Assembly (NCBI RefSeq): GCF_018388445.1 | Contig: NZ_CP074405.1 | Coordinates: 2,356,001 to 2,420,000, forward strand | DNA length: 64,000 bases | Direction of reading: 5' to 3' | Origin: Cellulomonas wangleii | GTDB lineage: Bacteria; Actinomycetota; Actinomycetes; Actinomycetales; Cellulomonadaceae | Part shown: in pieces, positions 1-7,726 of the stretch | Numbering within the stretch: the stretch's first letter is position 1 | How the letters are laid out: every line of letters begins with the position of its first letter | The notes under the pieces: generated by a model | Told to the model about the DNA's origin: nothing | Database searches by the model: none | What the model saw: the letters and a program-made list of their open reading frames with translations, nothing else | Made by a program: the position numbers and the translations under genes

Positions 1-1983
1 GGGCACCGGCTCGGACGCCCGCCGCAGCACGGCGTCCGCCTCGCCCGCGAGCCGCTCGGCCGACCGCGGCACCAGCTCCGCGTCGTCGTCCAGCCAGGTC
101 ACCGACTCGGGCGAGCGCCGCAACGCGTCGGCGACGTACCGGGACGTCGACAGGACCTGCGCCAGGCGGTGCGCCGCCGTCCCGGAGTCCCGCAGCAGCT
201 TGAGGTACCAGTGCGTGGTGCCGAGCTGGTCCGACAGCCGCCGGAAGGCCAGCAGCCCGCCGTCGGGGTCCGCGCCGTCAGCGAACCAGCCGAGCATGAC
301 GGGCAGCAGCTGCCGCTGGATCGACGCCCGGCGCGAGACCCCGTCGGTGAGCGCCGCGATGTGCCGGACCGCGCCGGCGGGGTCCCGGTACCCGATCGCC
401 GCGAGCCGTGCGCGCGCGGCCTCCGGGGCGAGGGCCGCCTCGGCGGTCGACAACCGGGCGGTCGCGGGCAGCAGCGGGCGGTAGAACAGCTCCTCGTGCA
501 GGCGTCGTACCTCGCGGCGCGTCGCCCGCCAGCGCTCCAGCAGACCCTCGGGCCCCTCGGCACGCATCCCCATGGTCCGCGCCAGGCGGCGCAGGTCGAC
601 CTCCGACGTCGGGACCAGGTGGGTGCGCTGCAACCGGTGCAGCTGGATGCGGTGCTCCATGGTCCGCATCCACCGGTAGCAGACGGCCAGCTGCGCGGCG
701 TGCTCGCGACCCACGTAGCCGCCGGCCGCCAGCGCGGCCAGCGCGGTCAGCGTGCTGGGGCTGCGGATCGTCTCGTCGGCCCGCCCGTGCACCAGCTGCA
801 GCAGCTGCACCGTGAACTCGACGTCCCGTAGACCGCCGACGCCGAGCTTGAGCTGGCGGTCGGCCTCGGCGCGAGGCACGTGCGCCTCGACGCGCCGCCG
901 CATGGCCTGGGAGTCCTCCACGAAGTTCTCGCGCTGCACGGCCGACCACACGAACGGGCCGACCGTGTCGACGTAGGCCCGCCCGAGCTCGACGTCCCCG
1001 GCCAGCGGTCGTGCCTTGAGCAGCGCCTGGAACTCCCACGTCTTGGCCCAGCGCTCGTAGTAGGCGCGGTGGCTGGCGAGCGTCCGCACCAGCGGGCCGT
1101 CCTTGCCCTCGGGTCGCAGCGCGGCGTCCACCGGCCACAGCGCCGGCTCCCCCGCCGGCGCGCAGCACGCCCGCGCGAGCCCCGCGGCGAGGCGGGCGCC
1201 GGTGATCATCGCCTCGTCCTCCGGGGTGCCGTCGACGGGCTCGGCGACGTACACGACGTCGACGTCCGAGACGTAGTTGAGCTCCCGACCACCGGCCTTG
1301 CCCATGCCGATGACGGCGAGCCGCACCCCGCGGCCCTCGTCCTCGAGGTCCGCGCGGGCCAGCGCGAGCGAGGCCTCGAGCGCGGCGGCCGCCAGGTCGG
1401 CGAGCGCCGCACCGACACCCGGGAGGCGGCTCAGCGGATCGTCGGCCGTGAGGTCCGTGGCGGCGATGCGCAGGAGCCGCGTCCGGTAGGCCCGGCGCAT
1501 CGCGTCGATGCCGGGCGTCCCGGCGATCCCGGCGACCGGCACGGCGGCATCGGGGTTCGCCTCCACCGCCCGCAGCAGCTCGGCGCGCACCTCGTGGGCG
1601 GCCACGGCCGTGCCGGGCGTCGGGTCCGCGACCACCCGCAGGTTGGCCGGGTGGGCGGCGAGCGTGTTGCCGATGGCAGGGGACGCCCCGGTGAGCGCGA
1701 GCAGCCGACGCCGCGCCGGGCCGTCGTCCGCCAGCACCTCCCGCAGCAGGCCGGACAGCTCCGGGTCCCGCCGGACGGCCCCGGCGACCTTGGCGACGGC
1801 GAGCAGCACCTCGTCGGGGTCGCCGACCTCGCGCAGCCCGTCGACGACGTGCTCGACGACGTCCGGGTCGACCGACAGCAGCGCCGCGTCCGTGAGCAGC
1901 CGCTCGGCCCGGGGCACGTCCGCCACGCCCACGCGTGTCAGACGTGTCGCGAGCGACGTGCCACGACCGGTGGACGCGCTCAT
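1..1983 (-). CDS. glnE: Glutamine synthetase adenylyltransferase/adenylyl-removing enzyme, 3' part missing
   Basis: GlnE adds AMP to, or removes it from, a tyrosine of the main glutamine synthetase according to nitrogen status. The window holds the first 661 codons; the rest lies beyond base 1. The ATG at 1983 gives MSASTGRGTSLATRL. The nucleotidyltransferase signature GMGKAGGRELNYVSDVDVVY at residues 226-245 is the catalytic site of the N-terminal half, and VKLGVGG-type sequence (KLGVGGLRDVEFTVQLLQLVH) follows it as in this family. The start is only 4 bases past the stop of glnA2, so the two are very likely co-transcribed, an order known from other actinomycetes. No frameshift seen. Identity is certain at family level; which domain lies at the cut end is inferred from family length (about 1000 residues). 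Confidence 0.95.
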   Translation of the reverse strand, partial: MSASTGRGTSLATRLTRVGVADVPRAERLLTDAALLSVDPDVVEHVVDGLREVGDPDEVLLAVAKVAGAVRRDPELSGLLREVLADDGPARRRLLALTGASPAIGNTLAAHPANLRVVADPTPGTAVAAHEVRAELLRAVEANPDAAVPVAGIAGTPGIDAMRRAYRTRLLRIAATDLTADDPLSRLPGVGAALADLAAAALEASLALARADLEDEGRGVRLAVIGMGKAGGRELNYVSDVDVVYVAEPVDGTPEDEAMITGARLAAGLARACCAPAGEPALWPVDAALRPEGKDGPLVRTLASHRAYYERWAKTWEFQALLKARPLAGDVELGRAYVDTVGPFVWSAVQRENFVEDSQAMRRRVEAHVPRAEADRQLKLGVGGLRDVEFTVQLLQLVHGRADETIRSPSTLTALAALAAGGYVGREHAAQLAVCYRWMRTMEHRIQLHRLQRTHLVPTSEVDLRRLARTMGMRAEGPEGLLERWRATRREVRRLHEELFYRPLLPATARLSTAEAALAPEAARARLAAIGYRDPAGAVRHIAALTDGVSRRASIQRQLLPVMLGWFADGADPDGGLLAFRRLSDQLGTTHWYLKLLRDSGTAAHRLAQVLSTSRYVADALRRSPESVTWLDDDAELVPRSAERLAGEADAVLRRASEPVP

Positions 1984-1987
1984 CGCG

Positions 1988-3325
1988 TCAGATCAGCGGG
2001 AGGAAGCGCTGCAGCTCGTACGGGGTGACCTGCGCGCGGTACTCCGCCCACTCCTGGCGCTTGTTGCGCAGGAAGTAGTCGAAGACGTGCTCCCCCAGCG
2101 TCTCGGCGACGAGCTCGGAGCGCTGCATGACGTCGATGGCGGCCTCGAGCGACGTGGGCAGCGGCTCGATGCCGAGCGCCTTGCGCTCGGCGTCGGTCAG
2201 CTCCCAGACGTCGTCGTCGGCGCCCTCGGGCAGCTCGTACCCCTCCTCGATCCCCTTGAGTCCCGCGGCCAGCAGCACCGCGAAGGAGAGGTACGGGTTG
2301 GTGGCCGAGTCCACGGCGCGGTACTCGACGCGGCTCGAGTTGCCCTTGCCGGGCTTGTACATCGGCACCCGCACGAGCGCGGAGCGGTTGTTGTGACCCC
2401 AGCAGACGAAGCTCGGCGCCTCCGCGCCGCCCCACAGCCGCTTGTAGGAGTTCACGAACTGGTTGGTCACCGCCGTGATCTCGGCGGCGTGCGTGAGCAG
2501 GCCGGCGATGAACGAGCGCGCGACCTTCGACAGCTCGAGCGGGGCGCCCGGCTCGTGGAACGCGTTGCGGTCCCCCTCGAAGAGCGACAGGTGCGTGTGC
2601 ATGCCGGAGCCCGGCTGGTCCGCCAGCGGCTTGGGCATGAACGACGCGAAGACACCCTGCTCGAGGGCGACCTCCTTCACGACCGTGCGGAAGGTCATGA
2701 TGTTGTCGGCCGTCGTCAGCGCGTCGGCGTAGCGCAGGTCGATCTCGTTCTGACCCGGGCCGGCCTCGTGGTGGGAGAACTCGACCGAGATGCCCATGGA
2801 CTCGAGCATCGTGATCGCGCCACGGCGGAAGTCGTGCGCGGTGCCGCGCGGCACGTGGTCGAAGTACCCGCCCTGGTCGACGGGCACCAGCGGACGGCTG
2901 GGGTCGGCCGGCGCGTCGAACAGGTAGAACTCGACCTCGGGGTGCGTGTAGAAGGTGAACCCGCGGTCGCTCGCACGGTCGAGCGCACGCTTGAGCACGT
3001 ACCGCGAGTCGGCCAGCGACGCCTCGCCGTCCGGCGTGAGCAGGTCGCAGAACATGCGTGCCGTGCCGTGCCGCTCCCCCCGCCACGGCAGGATCTGGAA
3101 GGTCGACGGATCGGGCTTGGCGATCATGTCCGCCTCGTACACGCGCGTGAGGCCCTCGATCGCGCTGCCGTCGAACCCGATGCCCTCGCTGAACGCCTGC
3201 TCGAGCTCCGCCGGCGCGACCGCCACCGACTTGAGCATGCCGAGCACGTCCGTGAACCACAGACGGATGAAGCGGATGTCCCGCTCCTCGACGGTCCGGA
3301 GGACGAACTCCTGCTGCCTGTCCAT
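1988..3325 (-). CDS. glnA: Type I glutamine synthetase, GlnA2 class
   Basis: Makes glutamine from glutamate, ammonia and ATP. The 445-residue length and the sequence MDRQQEFVLRTVEERDIRF fit actinobacterial GlnA2 (about 446 residues), a short GSI class. Core motifs are present: EGIGFDGSAIEG, HPEVEFYLF, GQNEIDLRYADAL, MHTHLSLFEG, SSRVEYRAVDSATNPYL. An ATG lies 9 bases further upstream (3334), but AGGCAGG sits directly against that codon and 9 bases before the ATG at 3325, and related proteins begin MDRQ, so 3325 is chosen. The C-terminus ends ELQRFLPLI and shows no obvious adenylylation-loop tyrosine as in GlnA1; lack of GlnE control is known for GlnA2-like enzymes and is inferred here. First gene of a probable glnA2-glnE operon. 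Confidence 0.95.
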   Translation of the reverse strand: MDRQQEFVLRTVEERDIRFIRLWFTDVLGMLKSVAVAPAELEQAFSEGIGFDGSAIEGLTRVYEADMIAKPDPSTFQILPWRGERHGTARMFCDLLTPDGEASLADSRYVLKRALDRASDRGFTFYTHPEVEFYLFDAPADPSRPLVPVDQGGYFDHVPRGTAHDFRRGAITMLESMGISVEFSHHEAGPGQNEIDLRYADALTTADNIMTFRTVVKEVALEQGVFASFMPKPLADQPGSGMHTHLSLFEGDRNAFHEPGAPLELSKVARSFIAGLLTHAAEITAVTNQFVNSYKRLWGGAEAPSFVCWGHNNRSALVRVPMYKPGKGNSSRVEYRAVDSATNPYLSFAVLLAAGLKGIEEGYELPEGADDDVWELTDAERKALGIEPLPTSLEAAIDVMQRSELVAETLGEHVFDYFLRNKRQEWAEYRAQVTPYELQRFLPLI

Positions 3326-3477
3326 GGCGTACATCCTGCCTGATGACGGGCCGCACCGGTGCGACCGTCACGCGGGTGGACGCCCCGGGTCGTCCGGGCG
3401 GTCCCCCGAGGGGCCGGCAGAGGTCCGCGGAACCCGTTCGGGACGGCCCGGCGCGCCCCCGCCGACGGCCTCGCGAC

Positions 3478-3483
3478 TAGGCT
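3478..3483 (+). promoter_or_regulatory. -10 box of panB, leaderless start
   Basis: TAGGCT ends 6 bases before the panB ATG with no Shine-Dalgarno between, the spacing expected when the transcript begins at the start codon. No clear -35 element. Confidence 0.55.
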
Positions 3484-3489
3484 CGCGGC

Positions 3490-4314
3490 ATGCCGACCAG
3501 TGACGCCCCGACACCGCGCCGCGTGCGCGTCCACCACCTCCAGGCCGCCAAGGAGCGCGGTGAGCGCCTGACGATGCTCACGGCCTACGACGCGCCGACG
3601 GCGCGGATCTTCGACGAGGCCGGCGTGGACATGCTGCTGGTCGGCGACTCGATCGGGAACACCATGCACGGGCACACGACGACGCTGCCGGTGACGCTCG
3701 ACGAGATCGTGGTCGCCGCACGCGCCGTTGCCGGCGCCGTCGAGCGGGCGTTCGTCGTGGCGGACCTGCCCTTCGGCACCTACGAGGCCGGCCCGGAGCA
3801 GGCGCTGGCCAGTGCGGTGCGCGTCATGAAGGAGACCGGTGTCTCCGCCGTCAAGCTCGAGGGCGGCCTGCGGTCCGTCCCGCAGATCCGTGCCCTGACA
3901 CAGGCGGGCATCCCCGTCGTGGCGCACCTGGGGTACACGCCGCAGTCCGAGAACGCGCTGGGGGGCCCGCGGGTGCAGGGTCGGGGCACCGGCGGCGCCG
4001 AGCAGGTCAGCGAGGACGCCGTGGCCGTCACGGAGGCCGGCGCGGTCGCGATCGTGCTGGAGATGGTCCCCGCACCGGTCGCCGCCCGGGTCACCGAGGT
4101 GGTGCGGGTCCCCACGATCGGGATCGGCGCCGGCCCCGAGTGCGACGGCCAGGTGCTGGTGTGGGTGGACATGGCGGGCATGGGCGACTGGTCACCGCGC
4201 TTCGCCAAGCGGTTCGGCGAGGTCGGGCGCGCGCTGGGGGCGGCAGCCCGCGGCTACGTGGACGAGGTCCGCTCGGGGACGTTCCCCGCGGCCGCGCACA
4301 CGTTCGACGCCTGA
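3490..4314 (+). CDS. panB: 3-methyl-2-oxobutanoate hydroxymethyltransferase
   Basis: First committed step of pantothenate synthesis: moves a hydroxymethyl group from 5,10-methylene-tetrahydrofolate to 2-oxoisovalerate, giving ketopantoate. At 274 residues it has normal length. Family sequence is clear: TMLTAYDAPTARIFDEAGVD near the start, VGDSIGNTMHGHTTTLPVTL (metal and substrate site, Asp and Ser of GDS), GVSAVKLEGG, VVAHLGYTPQ and TIGIGAGPECDGQVLVW with the catalytic Glu-containing strand. The ATG at 3490 is preceded by a -10 box and no ribosome site, so translation is probably leaderless. It stands divergent from glnA2 and convergent with the small SPOR-like gene; no panC or panD lies nearby, so it is transcribed alone. 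Confidence 0.96.
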   Translation: MPTSDAPTPRRVRVHHLQAAKERGERLTMLTAYDAPTARIFDEAGVDMLLVGDSIGNTMHGHTTTLPVTLDEIVVAARAVAGAVERAFVVADLPFGTYEAGPEQALASAVRVMKETGVSAVKLEGGLRSVPQIRALTQAGIPVVAHLGYTPQSENALGGPRVQGRGTGGAEQVSEDAVAVTEAGAVAIVLEMVPAPVAARVTEVVRVPTIGIGAGPECDGQVLVWVDMAGMGDWSPRFAKRFGEVGRALGAAARGYVDEVRSGTFPAAAHTFDA

Positions 4315-4321
4315 CGCCCCG

Positions 4322-4368
4322 GCGCCGGCGCCGTGCGGCCCCCGGCCGCGGCGACGCGGCGCCGGCGC
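4322..4368. terminator. GC-rich hairpin between panB and the SPOR-like gene
   Basis: GCGCCGGCGCCG (4322-4333) and CGGCGCCGGCGC (4357-4368) form a 12-bp perfect stem in the gap between two convergent genes. No T-run, as usual in high-GC actinomycetes. Confidence 0.5.
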
Positions 4369-4372
4369 GCCG

Positions 4373-4558
4373 TCACGAGCGGTCGTCGCCCTCCCAGGCC
4401 CGGCCCTCGGCGTCCCAGGACTCGCTGCGCGCCCGCGCCCGCGCCAGCGCGTGCTCGGCCTCCTCGCGGGTCGCGTACGGGCCCATGAGCTGCGCCCAGT
4501 CGCTCTGGCGCCCCTCCTCCACCTGGTGCGTCCGGGTGTTGTAGAAGTACTCGGCCAC
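4373..4558 (-). CDS. Small SPOR-like protein
   Basis: A 61-residue protein reading [20 protein letters not shown] and then [20 protein letters not shown]. The aromatic strand followed by [10 protein letters not shown] and a helix matches short actinobacterial proteins annotated as SPOR-domain; full SPOR domains bind denuded peptidoglycan, but this one has no membrane anchor or signal peptide, so its role is unknown. The start is a GTG at 4558 chosen because AGAGGAG lies 6 bases upstream. The C-terminal tail is charged ([15 protein letters not shown]). It runs towards panB and away from map, so it is a single-gene unit. Confidence 0.75.
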   Translation of the reverse strand: MAEYFYNTRTHQVEEGRQSDWAQLMGPYATREEAEHALARARARSESWDAEGRAWEGDDRS

Positions 4559-4603
4559 GGCGGCTCCTCTCGTCCCGGCGGGCAGTCCCACCCCGTCGCT
4601 ACG

Positions 4604-4609
4604 TAGACT
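4604..4609 (+). promoter_or_regulatory. -10 box of map, leaderless start
   Basis: TAGACT ends 7 bases before the ATG of map; no Shine-Dalgarno in between. Confidence 0.55.
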
Positions 4610-4616
4610 GCCAGTC

Positions 4617-5489
4617 ATGCCGCCGGTCCACCCGCCGCGCACCGCGCTCGTCCCCGGGCAGGTCAGCCCGCGGCGCGCGGTCCCCGCGCACATCGCCCGC
4701 CCGGAGTACGTCGACAAGCCGATGCCCACGCCGTGGCGCGGGCCGGACGTGCTGGACCCGGGCACGATCGAGCGCGTGCGGCACGCCGCACGGATCGCCG
4801 CGCAGGCGCTGCAGGAGGTCGGGCGGCACGTCGTGCCCGGCGTGACCACCGACGAGCTCGACGCGATCGGCCACGAGTTCCTCGTCGCGCACGACGCGTA
4901 CCCCTCGACGCTCGGGTACCGCGGGTTCCCCAAGTCGCTGTGCACGTCGGTCAACGAGGTCATCTGCCACGGCATCCCCGACTCCACGGTCGTCGAGGAC
5001 GGCGACATCGTGAACATCGACGTCACCGCCTACGTCGACGGCGTGCACGGCGACACCAACGCGACCTTCCTCGCCGGCGACGTGGACGAGGAGTCCCGGC
5101 TGCTCGTCGAGCGCACGCGCGAGGCCCTGGAGCGCGGCATCAAGGCCGTGCGACCGGGGCGCGAGATCAACGTCATCGGTCGCGTCATCGAGAAGTACGC
5201 CGCACGCTTCGGGTACGGCGTGGTGCGCGACTTCACGGGCCACGGCGTGGGCCCCGCGTTCCACACCGGGCTCGTCGTGCCGCACTACGACGCCGCCCCG
5301 CAGCACGCCACCCTCATCGAGCCCGGCATGGTCTTCACGATCGAGCCGATGCTGGACCTGGGCACTCCCGACTGGGAGATGTGGGACGACGGCTGGACGG
5401 TCGTCACCGCCGACCGCAGCAGGTCGGCACAGTTCGAGCACACCCTGCTGGTCACCGACACCGGAGCGGAGGTGCTGACGCTGCCATGA
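4617..5489 (+). CDS. map: Methionine aminopeptidase, type I
   Basis: Removes the initiator methionine from nascent proteins in the cytoplasm. The 290-residue protein has an N-terminal extension of about 45 residues ([19 protein letters not shown]) like actinobacterial MapB forms that may reach the ribosome exit with a proline-rich linker. Metal ligands of the pita-bread fold are visible: Asp in [19 protein letters not shown], His in [14 protein letters not shown], Glu in TIEPML and Glu near QFEHTLLVT. Also [19 protein letters not shown], the substrate pocket of type I enzymes. A TAGACT box 7 bases before ATG indicates a leaderless start. The stop overlaps the ATG of ppgK by ATGA, so the two are coupled. 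Confidence 0.96.
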   Translation: MPPVHPPRTALVPGQVSPRRAVPAHIARPEYVDKPMPTPWRGPDVLDPGTIERVRHAARIAAQALQEVGRHVVPGVTTDELDAIGHEFLVAHDAYPSTLGYRGFPKSLCTSVNEVICHGIPDSTVVEDGDIVNIDVTAYVDGVHGDTNATFLAGDVDEESRLLVERTREALERGIKAVRPGREINVIGRVIEKYAARFGYGVVRDFTGHGVGPAFHTGLVVPHYDAAPQHATLIEPGMVFTIEPMLDLGTPDWEMWDDGWTVVTADRSRSAQFEHTLLVTDTGAEVLTLP

Positions 5490-6328
5490 GCAAGGACGCG
5501 AAGCACGAGGACACGAAGCACGGGCACGCGAAGCACGAGGACACGAAGCACGGGCACCCGAAGCACGACGACCCGCCGGTCAGGACGGCCTTCGGCATCG
5601 ACATCGGGGGCTCGGGCATCAAGGGGGCGCCGGTCGACCTGCGCACCGGGGAGTTCGCGGCCGATCGCGTACGGATCCCCACGCCGCAGCCGGCGACGCC
5701 GCAGGCGGTCGCGCGGACCGTCGCCGAGGTCGTCGACTCCTTCCACCTGGACCACGACGTGCCCATCGGTGTCACCTTCCCCGCGGTGATCCTGCACGGC
5801 GTCGCCCAGTCCGCCGCCAACGTCGACGACTCCTGGATCGGCACCGACGTGGCCGCGACCGTCGGCGGGGCCACCGGGCGCCCGGTGGTCGCGGTCAACG
5901 ACGCCGACGCGGCCGGCTACGCGGAGGTCGTCTACGGGGCCGCCCGCGACGTGCCCGGCGTGGTGCTCGTCGTGACGCTCGGGACCGGCATCGGCTCGGC
6001 GCTCGTCGTCGACGGGGTGCTGGTGCCCAACACGGAGCTCGGCCACCTCGAGATCGACGGCTACGACGCGGAGTCGCGCGCCTCGGACGCGGCGCGCGAC
6101 CGCGAGGGCCTGTCGTTCGAGCAGTGGGCGAAGCGTCTGCAGCGGTACTTCTCGGTCGTCGAGGACCTGTTCTGGCCCGACCTGATCGTCGTCGGCGGCG
6201 GCGTGAGCAAGAAGCACCAGCAGTTCCTGCCGCTGCTGGACCTGCGCACCCCGATCGTGCCCGCCGGTCTGCGCAACGCCGCCGGCATCGTGGGCGCCGC
6301 ACGCCTCGCGGCCGCGCAGCGCCGCTGA
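5486..6328 (+). CDS. ppgK: Polyphosphate glucokinase with His/Lys-rich N-terminal repeat
   Basis: Phosphorylates glucose to glucose 6-phosphate using inorganic polyphosphate or ATP; a ROK-family enzyme typical of Actinobacteria. The 280 residues contain the phosphate-1 motif [15 protein letters not shown] (about 37-51), [31 protein letters not shown] and [13 protein letters not shown]. The start overlaps the map stop (ATGA). Odd point: residues 4-29 are two copies of the 10-residue unit [11 protein letters not shown] plus a part copy, placed before the catalytic core that starts near residue 33. The repeat is exact at DNA level, so it is recent or actively maintained. It is rich in His, Lys, Asp and Glu, and could bind metal or polyphosphate, but that is only inference. 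Confidence 0.95.
   Translation: MSKDAKHEDTKHGHAKHEDTKHGHPKHDDPPVRTAFGIDIGGSGIKGAPVDLRTGEFAADRVRIPTPQPATPQAVARTVAEVVDSFHLDHDVPIGVTFPAVILHGVAQSAANVDDSWIGTDVAATVGGATGRPVVAVNDADAAGYAEVVYGAARDVPGVVLVVTLGTGIGSALVVDGVLVPNTELGHLEIDGYDAESRASDAARDREGLSFEQWAKRLQRYFSVVEDLFWPDLIVVGGGVSKKHQQFLPLLDLRTPIVPAGLRNAAGIVGAARLAAAQRR
5501..5569 (+). repeat. 30-bp in-frame tandem repeat in ppgK
   Basis: Two copies of a 30-base unit (5501-5530 and 5531-5560, differing at 1 base near the end of the unit) and 9 bases of a third. It encodes the KHEDTKHGH tract. Being a multiple of three, copy changes keep the frame. Confidence 0.9.
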
Positions 6329-6416
6329 GAGCGGCGGCGGGAGACGGACGGCCCGTCGGCCGGACGCACCCAGGTCGTGCGCGGGAGACTGGTCGACGGT
6401 CACGCGAGACAGCGAA

Positions 6417-6432
6417 CCTACGGTGCCGTAGG
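6417..6432 (+). promoter_or_regulatory. 16-bp perfect palindrome upstream of the desaturase gene
   Basis: CCTACGGTGCCGTAGG is two 7-bp arms around TG, directly followed by GTAGGG. It lies 72 bases before the GTG start of the fatty acid desaturase. Its size and symmetry suit a TetR-family operator; no regulator gene adjoins it. Confidence 0.5.
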
Positions 6433-6503
6433 GTAGGGCCATCCGCACCACGAGCACCCGCTCCCCCCACGGCTGGGAAGTCGATCCGAGCCCTGGAGGT
6501 CAT

Positions 6504-7601
6504 GTGGCTCCTGCATCCGTACCTGCGCCCCCTGCCCCGACGCGTCCCCGTCAGGCGGCCGCCACCGGCAGCTATCACGAGCTGTCCGCACAGGTGCGTG
6601 AGGCAGGACTTCTCGACCGCACCCCCGGCTTCTACTTCTCCCTGCTCGCCGCGCTGACGACCGCCCTGGCGGGTCTCGTCGCCGGCTTCGTGCTGCTGGG
6701 CCACTCCTGGTTCCAGCTCCTCATCGCCGCGGGCCTCGGCCTGGTGCTGACCCAGTTCGCGTTCGTCGCGCACGAGGCGTCGCACCGTCAGGTCCTGCTC
6801 ACGGGCCCGGCCAACGACCGGCTCGGCCGGATCCTCGCCAACGGCGTCGTCGGGATCAGCCACTCGTGGTGGATGACCAAGCACACGCGGCACCATGCCA
6901 ACCCCAACCGGGTCGGCAAGGACCCCGACATCGAGTGGGACACCGTCTCCTTCCTCGAGGAGGACGCCGCCAAGCAGCGCGGCCTCATGGCGGCGATCAC
7001 GCGCCGGCAGGGCTGGCTGTTCTTCCCGCTGCTGACGCTCGAGGGTGTCAACCTGCACATCCTGGCCTTCAAGAGCCTCCTGGCCTCCCCCCGCTCGCGT
7101 GCACGCACGCTCGAGCTCGTGATCCTCACCGCCCGGCTGGGCATCTACGTGGCGCTGGTCGTCTGGGCACTGCCGCTCGGCATGGCCGCCGCGTTCCTCG
7201 CCGTCCAGCTCGCCGTGTTCGGCGTGTACATGGGTGCGTCGTTCGCGCCCAACCACAAGGGCATGGCGATCATCCCCGCCGACAGCCGTCTGGACTTCCT
7301 GTCCAAGCAGGTGCTCACGTCGCGCAACATCGGGGGCGGTACCACCGTCACGATGCTCATGGGCGGCCTGGACGCGCAGATCGAGCACCACCTGTTCCCG
7401 AGCATGCCGCGGCCGCACCTGGCCCGCGCCCGTCGCATGGTGCGCGAGCACTGCGCGCAGGTCGGCATGCCGTACACCGAGACCTCGCTGGTCCGCAGCT
7501 ACCTGCTGGTGGTCCAGTACCTCAACCGCGTCGGCCTGTCGGCCCGCGACCCCTTCGACTGCCCCATGGTCCAGCGGTACCGGGCGCGCTCCACGCGCTG
7601 A
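6504..7601 (+). CDS. Membrane fatty acid desaturase
   Basis: Integral membrane di-iron desaturase that puts a double bond into an acyl chain. All three His boxes are present: HEASH (90-94), HTRHH (127-131) and QIEHH (292-296). Hydrophobic segments surround them (about 44-64, 70-88, 190-226). The QIEHHLFP box is typical of front-end or linoleoyl-type desaturases that take electrons from a cytochrome b5 or ferredoxin, but there is no fused cytochrome domain and no reductase next door. The GTG at 6504 follows GGAGG by 4 bases. It is transcribed alone behind a palindromic operator and before a hairpin. Substrate and position of desaturation cannot be read from sequence. Confidence 0.9.
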   Translation: MAPASVPAPPAPTRPRQAAATGSYHELSAQVREAGLLDRTPGFYFSLLAALTTALAGLVAGFVLLGHSWFQLLIAAGLGLVLTQFAFVAHEASHRQVLLTGPANDRLGRILANGVVGISHSWWMTKHTRHHANPNRVGKDPDIEWDTVSFLEEDAAKQRGLMAAITRRQGWLFFPLLTLEGVNLHILAFKSLLASPRSRARTLELVILTARLGIYVALVVWALPLGMAAAFLAVQLAVFGVYMGASFAPNHKGMAIIPADSRLDFLSKQVLTSRNIGGGTTVTMLMGGLDAQIEHHLFPSMPRPHLARARRMVREHCAQVGMPYTETSLVRSYLLVVQYLNRVGLSARDPFDCPMVQRYRARSTR

Positions 7602-7620
7602 CCCAGCGGAACGGCCGACC

Positions 7621-7650
7621 TGTGCGGCACCCGACCGTGCGTGCCACACA
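7621..7650 (+). terminator. Hairpin after the desaturase gene
   Basis: TGTGCGGCAC and GTGCCACACA form a 10-bp stem with one mismatch and a 10-base loop, 20 bases past the stop codon. Confidence 0.45.
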
Positions 7651-7690
7651 GGATCTGCACAGGTCCCCCCGCGAACCCGTCCACGGCCGA

Positions 7691-7726
7691 CGCCCGTCCC
7701 ACCGCAGCGCAGCGGTGGGATGGGCG
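7691..7726 (+). other. 15-bp hairpin over the first candidate start of the DUF817 gene
   Basis: CGCCCGTCCCACCGC (7691-7705) pairs with GCGGTGGGATGGGCG (7712-7726), with one G-U, around a 6-base loop. The ATG at 7720 lies inside the right arm. It could be a second terminator for the desaturase or hold down translation of the next gene. Confidence 0.5.

Noticed and set aside
99..563. Arg/Ser/Pro-rich minus-strand frame inside glnE
   Set aside because: It overlaps glnE codons in another frame and has the biased composition of shadow frames in high-GC DNA.
4733..5485. Large plus-strand Arg-rich frame overlapping map
   Set aside because: It is the upstream extension of the ppgK frame through map; the map protein matches its family and ppgK starts at 5486.
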